The notes under the pieces: model-generated
Databases searched by the model: none
What the model was told of the DNA's origin: nothing
Seen by the model: the letters and a program-made list of their open reading frames with translations, nothing else
Position numbers and translations under genes: made by a program
DNA from: Pseudorhodobacter sp. MZDSW-24AT
Lineage (GTDB): Bacteria; Pseudomonadota; Alphaproteobacteria; Rhodobacterales; Rhodobacteraceae
Direction of reading: 5' to 3'
NCBI RefSeq assembly: GCF_002794355.1
Contig: NZ_PGOI01000006.1
Span: forward strand, 95,795-159,794
Length of the DNA stretch: 64,000 nucleotides
Shown: piece after piece, positions 32,552-40,369 of the stretch
Numbering within the stretch: position 1 is the stretch's first letter
Layout: the number at the start of each line of letters is the position of its first letter

Positions 32552-35500
32552 TCGCCAACATCATCGCCTGGTCGGCCCGCAACGTGGCCTTGGTCCTTTT
32601 CGCCACCGTCTTCACCGTGGCTGCGGGCCTGTGGTCGCTGCGTACGCTGCCGATCGACGCCATCCCCGATCTGTCGGACGTGCAGGTGATCGTGCTGACC
32701 GAATACCCCGGCCAGGCGCCGCAGGTGGTCGAGGATCAGGTGACCTATCCGCTGACCTCGGCCATGCTGACCGTGCCGCAATCGCGCGTGGTGAGGGGGT
32801 TTTCCTTTTTCGGCATCTCGTTCGTCTACATCATCTTCGAGGACGGGGTGGACCCCTACTGGGCGCGGTCCCGCGTGCTCGAATATCTCAACGCCGCAGC
32901 CGCACGCCTGCCGGATGGGGTGACGCCCGCCCTTGGCCCCGATGCCACTGGCGTGGGCTGGGTTTATCAGTATGCGCTGAAAGGCGAAAACCTGAGCCTG
33001 GCTGAGCTGCGGTCCTTGCAGGACTGGGTGATGCGCTTCGGCATCAGTCGCGCCGACGGCGTATCCGAGGTCGCCAGCGTCGGCGGCTTCGTCAAGCAAT
33101 ACTCGATCACGGTCGATCCGGTGCGGATGCGGGCGCTTGGCATCACGCTGTCTGACATCGGCAGCGCGGTCGCGGCCAGCAACATGGACACCGGCGGGCG
33201 CACGGTCGAGCTATCGGAATTCGAGTTCATGGTGCGCGGGCGGGGCTATCTCGACGGCGTGGCCGATCTTGAGATGGTGCCGATCCGTGCCGAAGGGGGC
33301 GTGCCCGTCCTCTTGCGCGACGTGGCGCGGGTCGAGATCGTGCCGGATGAGCGCCGCGGCATCGCAGAACTCGACGGCGAGGGCGAGGTGGCGAGCGGCA
33401 TCGTGCTGCAACGCGTGGGCGCCAATGCGCTCGACGTGATCGACAATGCCAAGGCCGAGATCGACACCATCGCTCAAAGCCTGCCTGAAGGGGTGGAGGT
33501 CGTGACCGTCTACGACCGGTCCGACCTGATCCTATCGGCGATCAAGACGCTGCGCACCACGCTGATCGAGGAAATGCTGGTGGTGGCGGCGGTCACCTTC
33601 CTGTTCCTGCTGCATGTCAGGTCATCGCTGGTGGCGATCATCATGCTGCCGGTGGGCCTCTTGATGGCCTTCATCGCCATGCGGGCGCTTGGTATGGGGG
33701 CAAACATCATGAGCTTGGGAGGCATCGCCATCGCCATCGGCGCCATGATCGACGCCGCCATTGTGATGGTCGAGAACGCGCACAAACACCTCGAAAGGGC
33801 CGCACCCGGCAAGCCACGGCTTGAGGTGCTGATCGAGGCCGCCTCCGAGGTTGGACCGGCATTGTTCTTCAGCCTGCTGATAATCACCGTGTCCTTCCTG
33901 CCGATCTTCGCGCTGGAGGGGCAGGAGGGACGACTCTTCGGCCCATTGGCGGCGACCAAGACCTTCGCCATGGCGGCGGCGGCGCTACTTTCGGTCACGC
34001 TGGTGCCCGCGCTGATGGTGATCTTCGTGCGCGGAAAGATCGTGGCAGAGCACCGTAACCCGGTGAATCGCGTGCTGATGGCCGCCTATCGTCCCGTCAT
34101 CAAGTGGGTGTTGAAGGCGCGAGTCCTGACGCTGGTGCTGGCGCTTGCGGCGCTGTTCGCCACCGTCTGGCCCGCCCGGCAGCTGGGGTCCGAATTCATG
34201 CCCACGCTGGACGAGGGCACGATGATGTACATGCCCACAACTTTGCCGGGCCTCTCGGTCACCAAGGCGGCAGAGCTGATGCAGATGCAGGATCGCATCA
34301 TCCGGTCCTTCCCCGAAGTGGCGACCGTCTTTGGCAAGGCGGGCCGCGCGCAAACCGCAACCGACCCTGCTCCAACTGAGATGTTCGAGACGATCATTCA
34401 GTTGAGACCGCGCGACGAATGGCGCCCCGGCGTCACGATGGAAAGTCTGCGATTGGAAATGGACGCCGCGCTGCAATTCCCCGGTGTGTCGAACGCCTGG
34501 ACCCAGCCGATCCGCGCCCGCATCGACATGCTGGCGACCGGCATCCGCACGCCGGTCGGGGTCAAGGTCTATGGTACCGACCTTACCGAGATGGAGGCCG
34601 TCGCGCGGCAGGTCGAGGCAGTGCTTCGGAATGTCCCCGGCACAACCAGCGCCTATGCCGAGCGGGTGATCGGCGGCTATTACCTTGACATCGTGCCGGA
34701 CCGGGAACGGCTGGCCCGCTATGGTCTGTCGATTGCAGACGTGCAGGAGGTGATCGCCATGGCGCTTGGCGCGCAGGCGATCACCCAGACGGTGGAGGGG
34801 CGAGAGCGCTATAACGTGGCGCTGCGCTATCCAGCGGCTCTGCGGCAAGACCCCGACGCCATCGCGCGTGAGGTGCAGGTGGCCTTGCCCGGTGGCGGCA
34901 CAGTGCCGTTGGGCGAGATCGCCGCCGTGGAACGCACGCGGGGTGCCACGTCCATCCGCACCGAAAACGGGCAGCTGGCCGTCTACATCTTTGTCGACAT
35001 TGCGGGCCGGGATCTTGGCGGCTATGTCGCCGAAGCGCAGGCGGCAGTTGCGGGCGAAGTGACCCTGCCGCACGGCTACTCTCTGGGTTGGAGCGGACAG
35101 TTCGAATACTATGAGCGTGCCAAGGCGCGGCTTGCCGTCGTGGTGCCGATCACGCTGGCTGTGATCTTCCTTCTGCTCTACCTCAACTTCCGCAGGATGA
35201 CTGAAACCCTCATCGTGATGCTGTCGCTTCCTTTCGCGCTGGTCGGCGGCGTTTGGCTGATGTGGGCCATGGGGTTCAACCTGTCGGTCGCGGTTGCCGT
35301 GGGCTTCATCGCGCTGGCGGGTCTTGCCGCGGAAACCGGAGTGATCATGTTGATCTACCTCGATCATGCTTTGAATGAAGCCCGGGCCAAAGCCGCAAGC
35401 GACAAGCGGCCCTTCACCAGCGATGACCTGAACGCCGCGATCATGGTCGGCGCGGTCGAACGGCTGCGCCCGAAGATGATGACAGTGACCACTGTCATTG

Positions 35501-35721
35501 TCGGGCTGATGCCAATCCTCTGGGCCACCGGAACAGGGTCCGAGGTGATGAGCCGCATCGCCGTGCCGATGATCGGTGGCATGGTGTCGTCGACGATCCT
35601 CACACTTGCCGTGATCCCGGCGGTCTATGCGCTGATCAAGGGGCGGGGGCTGGCGCAAGCAGCAGTCAAAGCACCCGACCACAGGTTCGTGGAATCAGGC
35701 GGTCGGTCCAGACCCGGTTGA
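32548..35721 (+). CDS. cusA: CusA-type heavy-metal RND efflux pump
   Basis: A 1057-residue inner-membrane RND transporter with 12 helices and two large periplasmic loops. The proton-relay helix IAIAIGAMIDAAIVMVENAH is present, as are the CusA-type periplasmic segments MPTLDEGTMMYMPT and DMLATGIRTPVGVKVYG. Met residues in the cleft match Cu(I)/Ag(I) export. No outer-membrane channel (CusC) or CusF gene follows; the next gene, 71 nt on, belongs to the conjugative block and lies on the other strand. The channel must be encoded elsewhere. Confidence 0.94.
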   Translation: MIANIIAWSARNVALVLFATVFTVAAGLWSLRTLPIDAIPDLSDVQVIVLTEYPGQAPQVVEDQVTYPLTSAMLTVPQSRVVRGFSFFGISFVYIIFEDGVDPYWARSRVLEYLNAAAARLPDGVTPALGPDATGVGWVYQYALKGENLSLAELRSLQDWVMRFGISRADGVSEVASVGGFVKQYSITVDPVRMRALGITLSDIGSAVAASNMDTGGRTVELSEFEFMVRGRGYLDGVADLEMVPIRAEGGVPVLLRDVARVEIVPDERRGIAELDGEGEVASGIVLQRVGANALDVIDNAKAEIDTIAQSLPEGVEVVTVYDRSDLILSAIKTLRTTLIEEMLVVAAVTFLFLLHVRSSLVAIIMLPVGLLMAFIAMRALGMGANIMSLGGIAIAIGAMIDAAIVMVENAHKHLERAAPGKPRLEVLIEAASEVGPALFFSLLIITVSFLPIFALEGQEGRLFGPLAATKTFAMAAAALLSVTLVPALMVIFVRGKIVAEHRNPVNRVLMAAYRPVIKWVLKARVLTLVLALAALFATVWPARQLGSEFMPTLDEGTMMYMPTTLPGLSVTKAAELMQMQDRIIRSFPEVATVFGKAGRAQTATDPAPTEMFETIIQLRPRDEWRPGVTMESLRLEMDAALQFPGVSNAWTQPIRARIDMLATGIRTPVGVKVYGTDLTEMEAVARQVEAVLRNVPGTTSAYAERVIGGYYLDIVPDRERLARYGLSIADVQEVIAMALGAQAITQTVEGRERYNVALRYPAALRQDPDAIAREVQVALPGGGTVPLGEIAAVERTRGATSIRTENGQLAVYIFVDIAGRDLGGYVAEAQAAVAGEVTLPHGYSLGWSGQFEYYERAKARLAVVVPITLAVIFLLLYLNFRRMTETLIVMLSLPFALVGGVWLMWAMGFNLSVAVAVGFIALAGLAAETGVIMLIYLDHALNEARAKAASDKRPFTSDDLNAAIMVGAVERLRPKMMTVTTVIVGLMPILWATGTGSEVMSRIAVPMIGGMVSSTILTLAVIPAVYALIKGRGLAQAAVKAPDHRFVESGGRSRPG

Positions 35722-35791
35722 AAACTGTAGACCCCGGGTAGTGGGCAGGGTTCAGACAGGCGCGCATTGCAGGCCACGCGCCAAGACTGGG

Positions 35792-36634
35792 TCATCGTGA
35801 TATCTCGCCGGCTAACACAGCTCGCCCATGGACCGCGAGCGTCGCCGTGAATCTGGGGCATGAGAACTGCCGGATGACGTCATGGATACGCGCTTCATAG
35901 GCAGTTTGCCCGATGAGGCGACACAAGTCAGACGCGTGAAACTGCCTGTTGCCACTTGGCGCAGCCTTTATCTGATTGTGTAGATCGCGCGCCCATGGAT
36001 TGGGCGCTCTCTCCGGCGTGGCCGCTGTCTCCGGTCGGCTTACCGTGCCTGGTGATGTTCGCCATCTGCGCATGAAGCCTAGGAGGAAGCCGGCCGGAAC
36101 CTTGTCGTTCCCTCGCGATCGGTTGAAGGCTAGGAAACGGTCCCAGATTACCTGGGTGTCGACGTTCCAGCAGGGCAGGGCCTTCTTTGCCGCCTTGATC
36201 AGCTCCGCCCAACAGGTCTGGAAGACGTTCGACTCGGCGCCGATGGTGATCTGTCCTGAGAATACATTTTTGTTATCTTCTTTTCTAGATAGTGATGTGT
36301 CGCCTGTGCCTGACTCAACATCCTGATTTTCACCCTCTGCATCAAAGGCCGTGAAGCGGAAGAGCCATGGGGCGAACTTGCCGTTTGGCTTCTCTCGCCT
36401 CAGCTCCAGCTCGGATGCCTCGAGTTCAGCCAGCAGTTCTGTCAGGTACTGACGGGAGATGCCCATCTTGGACGCAAGATCAGCGAGGGTGAAAGCGGCC
36501 GTCCCTCGCGGCAGCCCGTTGTAGCCCTCCTTCCACGCGATGGCGTCGAGGATGACGGTTGCCAGCTTGTGGGCGGAAACGGATAAGTCTGTCTGGGTGA
36601 TCCTTCGGAGGATCAGGCCGGTCGTGGGTTCCAT
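35792..36634 (-). CDS. HTH-domain protein, possible plasmid replication/regulatory factor
   Basis: A 280-residue protein with an N-terminal winged helix (FTLADLASKMGISRQYLTEL, residues about 48-67) joined to KLATVILDAIAWKEGYNGLP. The remainder is soluble, with a polar linker and a Trp/Arg-rich C-terminal half. The general layout recalls replication or transfer regulators on alphaproteobacterial plasmids, but I do not recognise a named family. The start at 36634 follows AGGAG, which sits in a small hairpin (36642-36657). It is the first gene beyond the metal island. Confidence 0.65.
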   Translation of the reverse strand: MEPTTGLILRRITQTDLSVSAHKLATVILDAIAWKEGYNGLPRGTAAFTLADLASKMGISRQYLTELLAELEASELELRREKPNGKFAPWLFRFTAFDAEGENQDVESGTGDTSLSRKEDNKNVFSGQITIGAESNVFQTCWAELIKAAKKALPCWNVDTQVIWDRFLAFNRSRGNDKVPAGFLLGFMRRWRTSPGTVSRPETAATPERAPNPWARDLHNQIKAAPSGNRQFHASDLCRLIGQTAYEARIHDVIRQFSCPRFTATLAVHGRAVLAGEISR

Positions 36635-36728
36635 GGTCGGTGTCTCCTATGAGAGACGACCCCATGCCGAGAGCAAACAACATTCTTGCCAGCAAAACAA
36701 CTTTGCCGGTTGCAGAGGTTCGGACGGT

Positions 36729-36765
36729 GCGCTAGAAGATCCTTGTTCACGGGTTCTTCTAGCGC
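36729..36765. repeat. 11-bp perfect inverted repeat in intergenic region
   Basis: GCGCTAGAAGA (36729-36739) and TCTTCTAGCGC (36755-36765) are perfect complements separated by 15 nt. They lie between the HTH gene and the TrbM-like gene, both on the minus strand. The dyad could be an operator, a terminator stem for the TrbM-like gene (no U-tract) or part of a transfer/replication site. Confidence 0.6.
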
Positions 36766-36873
36766 GGCGTCAGGCTTTACGGTCTGGCGTCGTTTCCCTT
36801 TTTGGGTTCAGTGCACGGTCTCCGGTGCACAATGTATTGGAAGCGGGCCCGCCAGATGGAGGCCCGCACAGGT

Positions 36874-37530
36874 TCAGTAGCGGACCTCTTCGAAGCCGTA
36901 GTTCCCCTCATGATCCCGCCAATCGACGAAGACCGAGCGGTAGTTGACCTGTCCGCAGCCGCTTGGGCGAGGAAGGTCAGATGCTGTAGGCACGGCGGCT
37001 ACGCTCGAACCTCGCCAGTGGTAATCACCTTGCGTGCCGTAGGAACCAAGACGTGTGCCGTCGGATCGGATGCAATCGCCATCTCGATTTTGGCGCTGGC
37101 TGAACTGGATGTGAAAGACGCGGATGCTGCGAACGAAGTCGAAAGCATCACCCGAAATGTCGATGTCGGCTCGCTCGTCAGACTGGACCTGAACCAAGGG
37201 CAAGGGATCTTGCGGCACGCTGACCTGAGGCGCATCCCGGAAGGCGATGTCGTACAACCGTTCCATTGGCGACTCCACGGCAGGGGCGCTGAACGACGCC
37301 CCCATCGGGCAGCGCCAGATCTGCAAGGGCGGCTCGATCGGCCAGGGCGTGATCCTGCGGATGAAGACCGCCCTTGCATGGGCACAAGGCGCCGATGCTG
37401 GCCAGCCGCCTGCCAGACAGAGCAAGATGGCGCAGTCGACCTGATAGGCTTGCGCCGGCTCGACCGACCCGACGAGGCTCGATACGGTGATGGCCGCGGC
37501 GGCTGTCGCGGTTCTGACGCTGTGCTTCAT
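36874..37530 (-). CDS. TrbM-like exported protein of conjugative element
   Basis: A 218-residue exported protein with a signal (TAAAAITVSSLVGSVEPAQA) followed by a Cys-containing segment, CAILLCLAGGWPASAPCAHA. This recalls TrbM/KikA proteins of conjugative transfer systems, which share a CxxxLC..G..C pattern. The C-terminal half contains further Cys and aromatic residues. It probably acts in the periplasm in pilus or channel biogenesis. The start at 37530 is chosen for the signal peptide. Confidence 0.6.
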   Translation of the reverse strand: MKHSVRTATAAAAITVSSLVGSVEPAQAYQVDCAILLCLAGGWPASAPCAHARAVFIRRITPWPIEPPLQIWRCPMGASFSAPAVESPMERLYDIAFRDAPQVSVPQDPLPLVQVQSDERADIDISGDAFDFVRSIRVFHIQFSQRQNRDGDCIRSDGTRLGSYGTQGDYHWRGSSVAAVPTASDLPRPSGCGQVNYRSVFVDWRDHEGNYGFEEVRY

Positions 37531-37831
37531 GACGCCGACTCCTACTACAATGGTTCGGCGATACAAAACAACACTAACGATAGCAAGGATATTTCATCGC
37601 ATGAGTTGTGGTGTGACCCCCCAAGGGCGGGTCGCAGATGACGGTCTGACGCGTGACGTGGCTACAGGGCGCCGATTGCGCCATGGGATCCCAAAGCCAA
37701 GCGCAAGTGGAAAGAGAACCGGCCAAATCACCGGACGTGATCTCCGTAGCCTGTAGCCCACTACTATGATAAATATTCATTTTGTGGAGATTGCGTACGG
37801 CCAAGAAAGCGGCCAGAGGGAAGGTCATGTG

Positions 37832-39028
37832 ATGGTCCGTGATGACGGCGAGACGGTAGGCTTGTTCGAGCCTCTCATGGTCTCAGATGGCTCTCCTGCC
37901 CGCGCGGGGTTAAATGATCTTGTGCTCGATCTGGCGGAGAAGTCCGCTGCGTTCCGCAGCAGCTTGCCCGCTTCAATTGCAGAGCCGCTTGCCGATCTCG
38001 TGCGGGCGATGAACTGCTACTACAGCAACCTCATCGAGGGTCATGACACCCATCCCATCGACATCGAACGCGCGATGCGGAACGACTACAGCGCCGATCC
38101 GAAGAAGCGAAACCTTCAGCTTGAAGCCAGGGCGCATGTCGCCGTGCAGAAATGGATCGACGAAGATAGCATGGCGGAACCACCGACCGCGCCTGCGTCA
38201 ATCATCGAACTGCATCGCCGGTTCTGTGAACTCTTGCCGCCCGAGCTTCTCTTCGTCGAGAACCCAAAGACAGGCGAGAAAATCCCGGTTGTGCCCGGGG
38301 AACTGCGCACAAGATACGTTGAAGTCGGACGGCATATCGCCGTCAGCCCTGGTGCCGTCCCCCGCTTCCTCGACCGAATGCACACAGCCTATAGCCTTCC
38401 CGGCAGGATCGAACCGATCCTTGCCGCGGCTTGCGCCCATCACCGGCTTCTCTGGGTGCACCCCTTCCTTGATGGGAATGGGCGCGTTGCACGTCTCATG
38501 TCCTACGCCATGCTGCGCAAGACCCTGGACACGCGCGGCCTTTGGTCAGTGGCGCGCGGGCTGGCGCGGCAGGAGGCAGCCTACAAGGAGCACCTCGCCG
38601 CGTGTGACGGCCCCCGCCGTGGCGACCGTGACGGCCGCGGCACGCTGAGCGAGGCTGCGCTTGCCTCCTTCGCGCAGTTCTTTCTGCGCATCTGCATCGA
38701 CCAGGTGGAGTTCATGGCAGGGCTCATGCGGCCCGACCGATTGCGGGACCGCATCTTGATCTGGGCGGAAGAGGAGATGCGTGCTGGAGCGCTGCCACCG
38801 AAAGCCGATACCGTGCTGAAAGCTGTGCTCTATCAGGGGCAGATCGAGCGTGGGGAGGTCGAGACCATTCTTGGCACAAGCGACCGCACTGCGCGGCGGG
38901 TGACATCTGCGCTCCTCGAAGCGGGGGCGCTTTCGTCAGCATCGACCCGTGCGCCGCTGAATCTGGCCTTCCCTGCCAAGTATGCTGGGCGGTGGATGCC
39001 GGGGCTGTTTCCAGAACGAGATGAGTGA
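37832..39028 (+). CDS. Fic-domain protein with N-terminal autoinhibitory motif
   Basis: A 398-residue Fic protein, predicted to transfer AMP or another nucleotide moiety to a target protein. The catalytic motif is HPFLDGNGRVAR near residues 211-222. The inhibitory motif SNLIEG near residue 65 fits (S/T)xxxE(G/N) at the N-terminus, which marks the class regulated in cis, so no separate antitoxin is expected. A C-terminal winged helix (ILGTSDRTARRVTSALLEAG) may bind DNA. The ATG at 37832 follows GGAAGG; an in-frame ATG at 37766 lacks a clear ribosome site. It lies just upstream of the SIR2-HerA pair. Confidence 0.9.
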   Translation: MVRDDGETVGLFEPLMVSDGSPARAGLNDLVLDLAEKSAAFRSSLPASIAEPLADLVRAMNCYYSNLIEGHDTHPIDIERAMRNDYSADPKKRNLQLEARAHVAVQKWIDEDSMAEPPTAPASIIELHRRFCELLPPELLFVENPKTGEKIPVVPGELRTRYVEVGRHIAVSPGAVPRFLDRMHTAYSLPGRIEPILAAACAHHRLLWVHPFLDGNGRVARLMSYAMLRKTLDTRGLWSVARGLARQEAAYKEHLAACDGPRRGDRDGRGTLSEAALASFAQFFLRICIDQVEFMAGLMRPDRLRDRILIWAEEEMRAGALPPKADTVLKAVLYQGQIERGEVETILGTSDRTARRVTSALLEAGALSSASTRAPLNLAFPAKYAGRWMPGLFPERDE

Positions 39029-39079
39029 GAGAATGATGAGTGGCACCATAGAAAACAATGAAGCAATTGAGGTAAACTT

Positions 39080-40369
39080 TTGATTAATTTCAGAAAAGGA
39101 AGCAAAGACGAGTTTGCCAAGCTTCCACCAGAAGCAGGGTTTGACGACCGCGCTGATGTCATCCGGCGGCATCTGGCAGAGGTATTCGGTTCCAAGAACC
39201 TGTCTTTTCTCATTGGCTCAGGTTGCTCTTCTTACGTGCATGACGGCCATGAGCTTGGCATCCCGACGATGGGACCACTTGCGGCAGAGTTCCAGACAAC
39301 GCTTCAGGGTATGCCTGGTCTCCCCGGCGTCGGTGCTTTTGTCTCGGCTGAACAACGAGATGCGCTCAGGGACCAGCTTGGTATCGATCTAACGCACGAA
39401 GACTTCAAGAAAAACCTTGAGCGAATGATGGAAGTCCTCATGACGGCGCAGAGATTTTGCAGGACGAGCGCCAAGAGTGAGTTTCAGGAAGCGCATGAAG
39501 CTGTCGAAGCCGTCATCGCGGGTGTTAAGAGGTTCATCCTACAGAAATGCACCGAGGGACGATTCGCCCACGGAGATGAAACCATCGTAACGCTTTACCG
39601 GCGCTTCTATCAGTCTCTGGCGACTCGATCCCGTGGGCTCGCCCCACCTTGGGTCTTTACCACCAACTATGACCTGTTCAACGAACGGGCGATGGATCGA
39701 TCTGGCATCCCCTATTCCAACGGGTTTGCGGGCACGGTTGAGCGCCGATTCAACCCTTCCACTTACCGCCGTGCCCTGGCCGAGCAGCTCGATATTTCGT
39801 CAAAAAGATGGGCGGCGGTTGATGGATACGTGCATTTCTGCAAGCTTCACGGGTCTGTAAACTGGACGGAAGAGGAGATGGGTCTTTTCCCGATCCGGGA
39901 GTCTTCTGACAAGCTCGACCCTTCCAAGGATCGCGTCATGATCTATCCGACGCCCTCAAAGCAGACGGCGAGTTTTGGCTCGCCCTACTCGGACATGTTC
40001 CGTGAATTTCAGCGCCAGATCGTTCAAGACCAAAGCGTCCTTTTGGTGATGGGCTTCAGCTTTGGCGACGAGCACATTAACAACATCATTTTTCAAGGGC
40101 TGACCCTCCCCGGCTTCCGCCTGGTCGCGTTTCTCAACCCTGACGACCTCAATAATCCGGTGACTAAAGAACTCGCAGCGCTCGGCGACCCGAGGATTTC
40201 CTTCATTTGGGGCAGCGACGAGGAGACGGGCAAGAAGGCACACTACTTCAACAGTATCGTCCAGGACTTGATGCCAACGAGCGCTGACCAGAAAGAAGAA
40301 CAGGCTATCGAAAAAGTCTTCAAGAAGCTGCTTTCCAAGCAGCAGGGTGGCGAAAATGGCGAGGGATGA
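39080..40369 (+). CDS. SIR2-domain effector of a SIR2-HerA defence module
   Basis: A 429-residue protein with a SIR2-type NAD+-consuming domain. Motifs are LIGSGCSSYV (nucleotide loop, near 45), FTTNYDLFN (near 193), KLHGSVNW (near 256) and LVMGFSFGDEHI (near 325). In known SIR2-HerA anti-phage systems this subunit depletes NAD+ or cuts DNA on infection. The best start is a TTG at 39080 preceded by GAGG (7 nt). A possible 16-codon peptide ends exactly on this start. The 3' end overlaps the HerA gene by 14 nt, so the subunits are co-translated. Confidence 0.88.
   Translation: MINFRKGSKDEFAKLPPEAGFDDRADVIRRHLAEVFGSKNLSFLIGSGCSSYVHDGHELGIPTMGPLAAEFQTTLQGMPGLPGVGAFVSAEQRDALRDQLGIDLTHEDFKKNLERMMEVLMTAQRFCRTSAKSEFQEAHEAVEAVIAGVKRFILQKCTEGRFAHGDETIVTLYRRFYQSLATRSRGLAPPWVFTTNYDLFNERAMDRSGIPYSNGFAGTVERRFNPSTYRRALAEQLDISSKRWAAVDGYVHFCKLHGSVNWTEEEMGLFPIRESSDKLDPSKDRVMIYPTPSKQTASFGSPYSDMFREFQRQIVQDQSVLLVMGFSFGDEHINNIIFQGLTLPGFRLVAFLNPDDLNNPVTKELAALGDPRISFIWGSDEETGKKAHYFNSIVQDLMPTSADQKEEQAIEKVFKKLLSKQQGGENGEG

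Noticed and set aside
33985..35682. Long open frame antisense to cusA (also antisense to virB4, PBP2 and the multicopper oxidase)
   Set aside because: These frames are His/Arg/Gly-rich shadows typical of GC-rich DNA and have no recognisable domain, start signal or codon pattern; the plus-strand genes are unambiguous.
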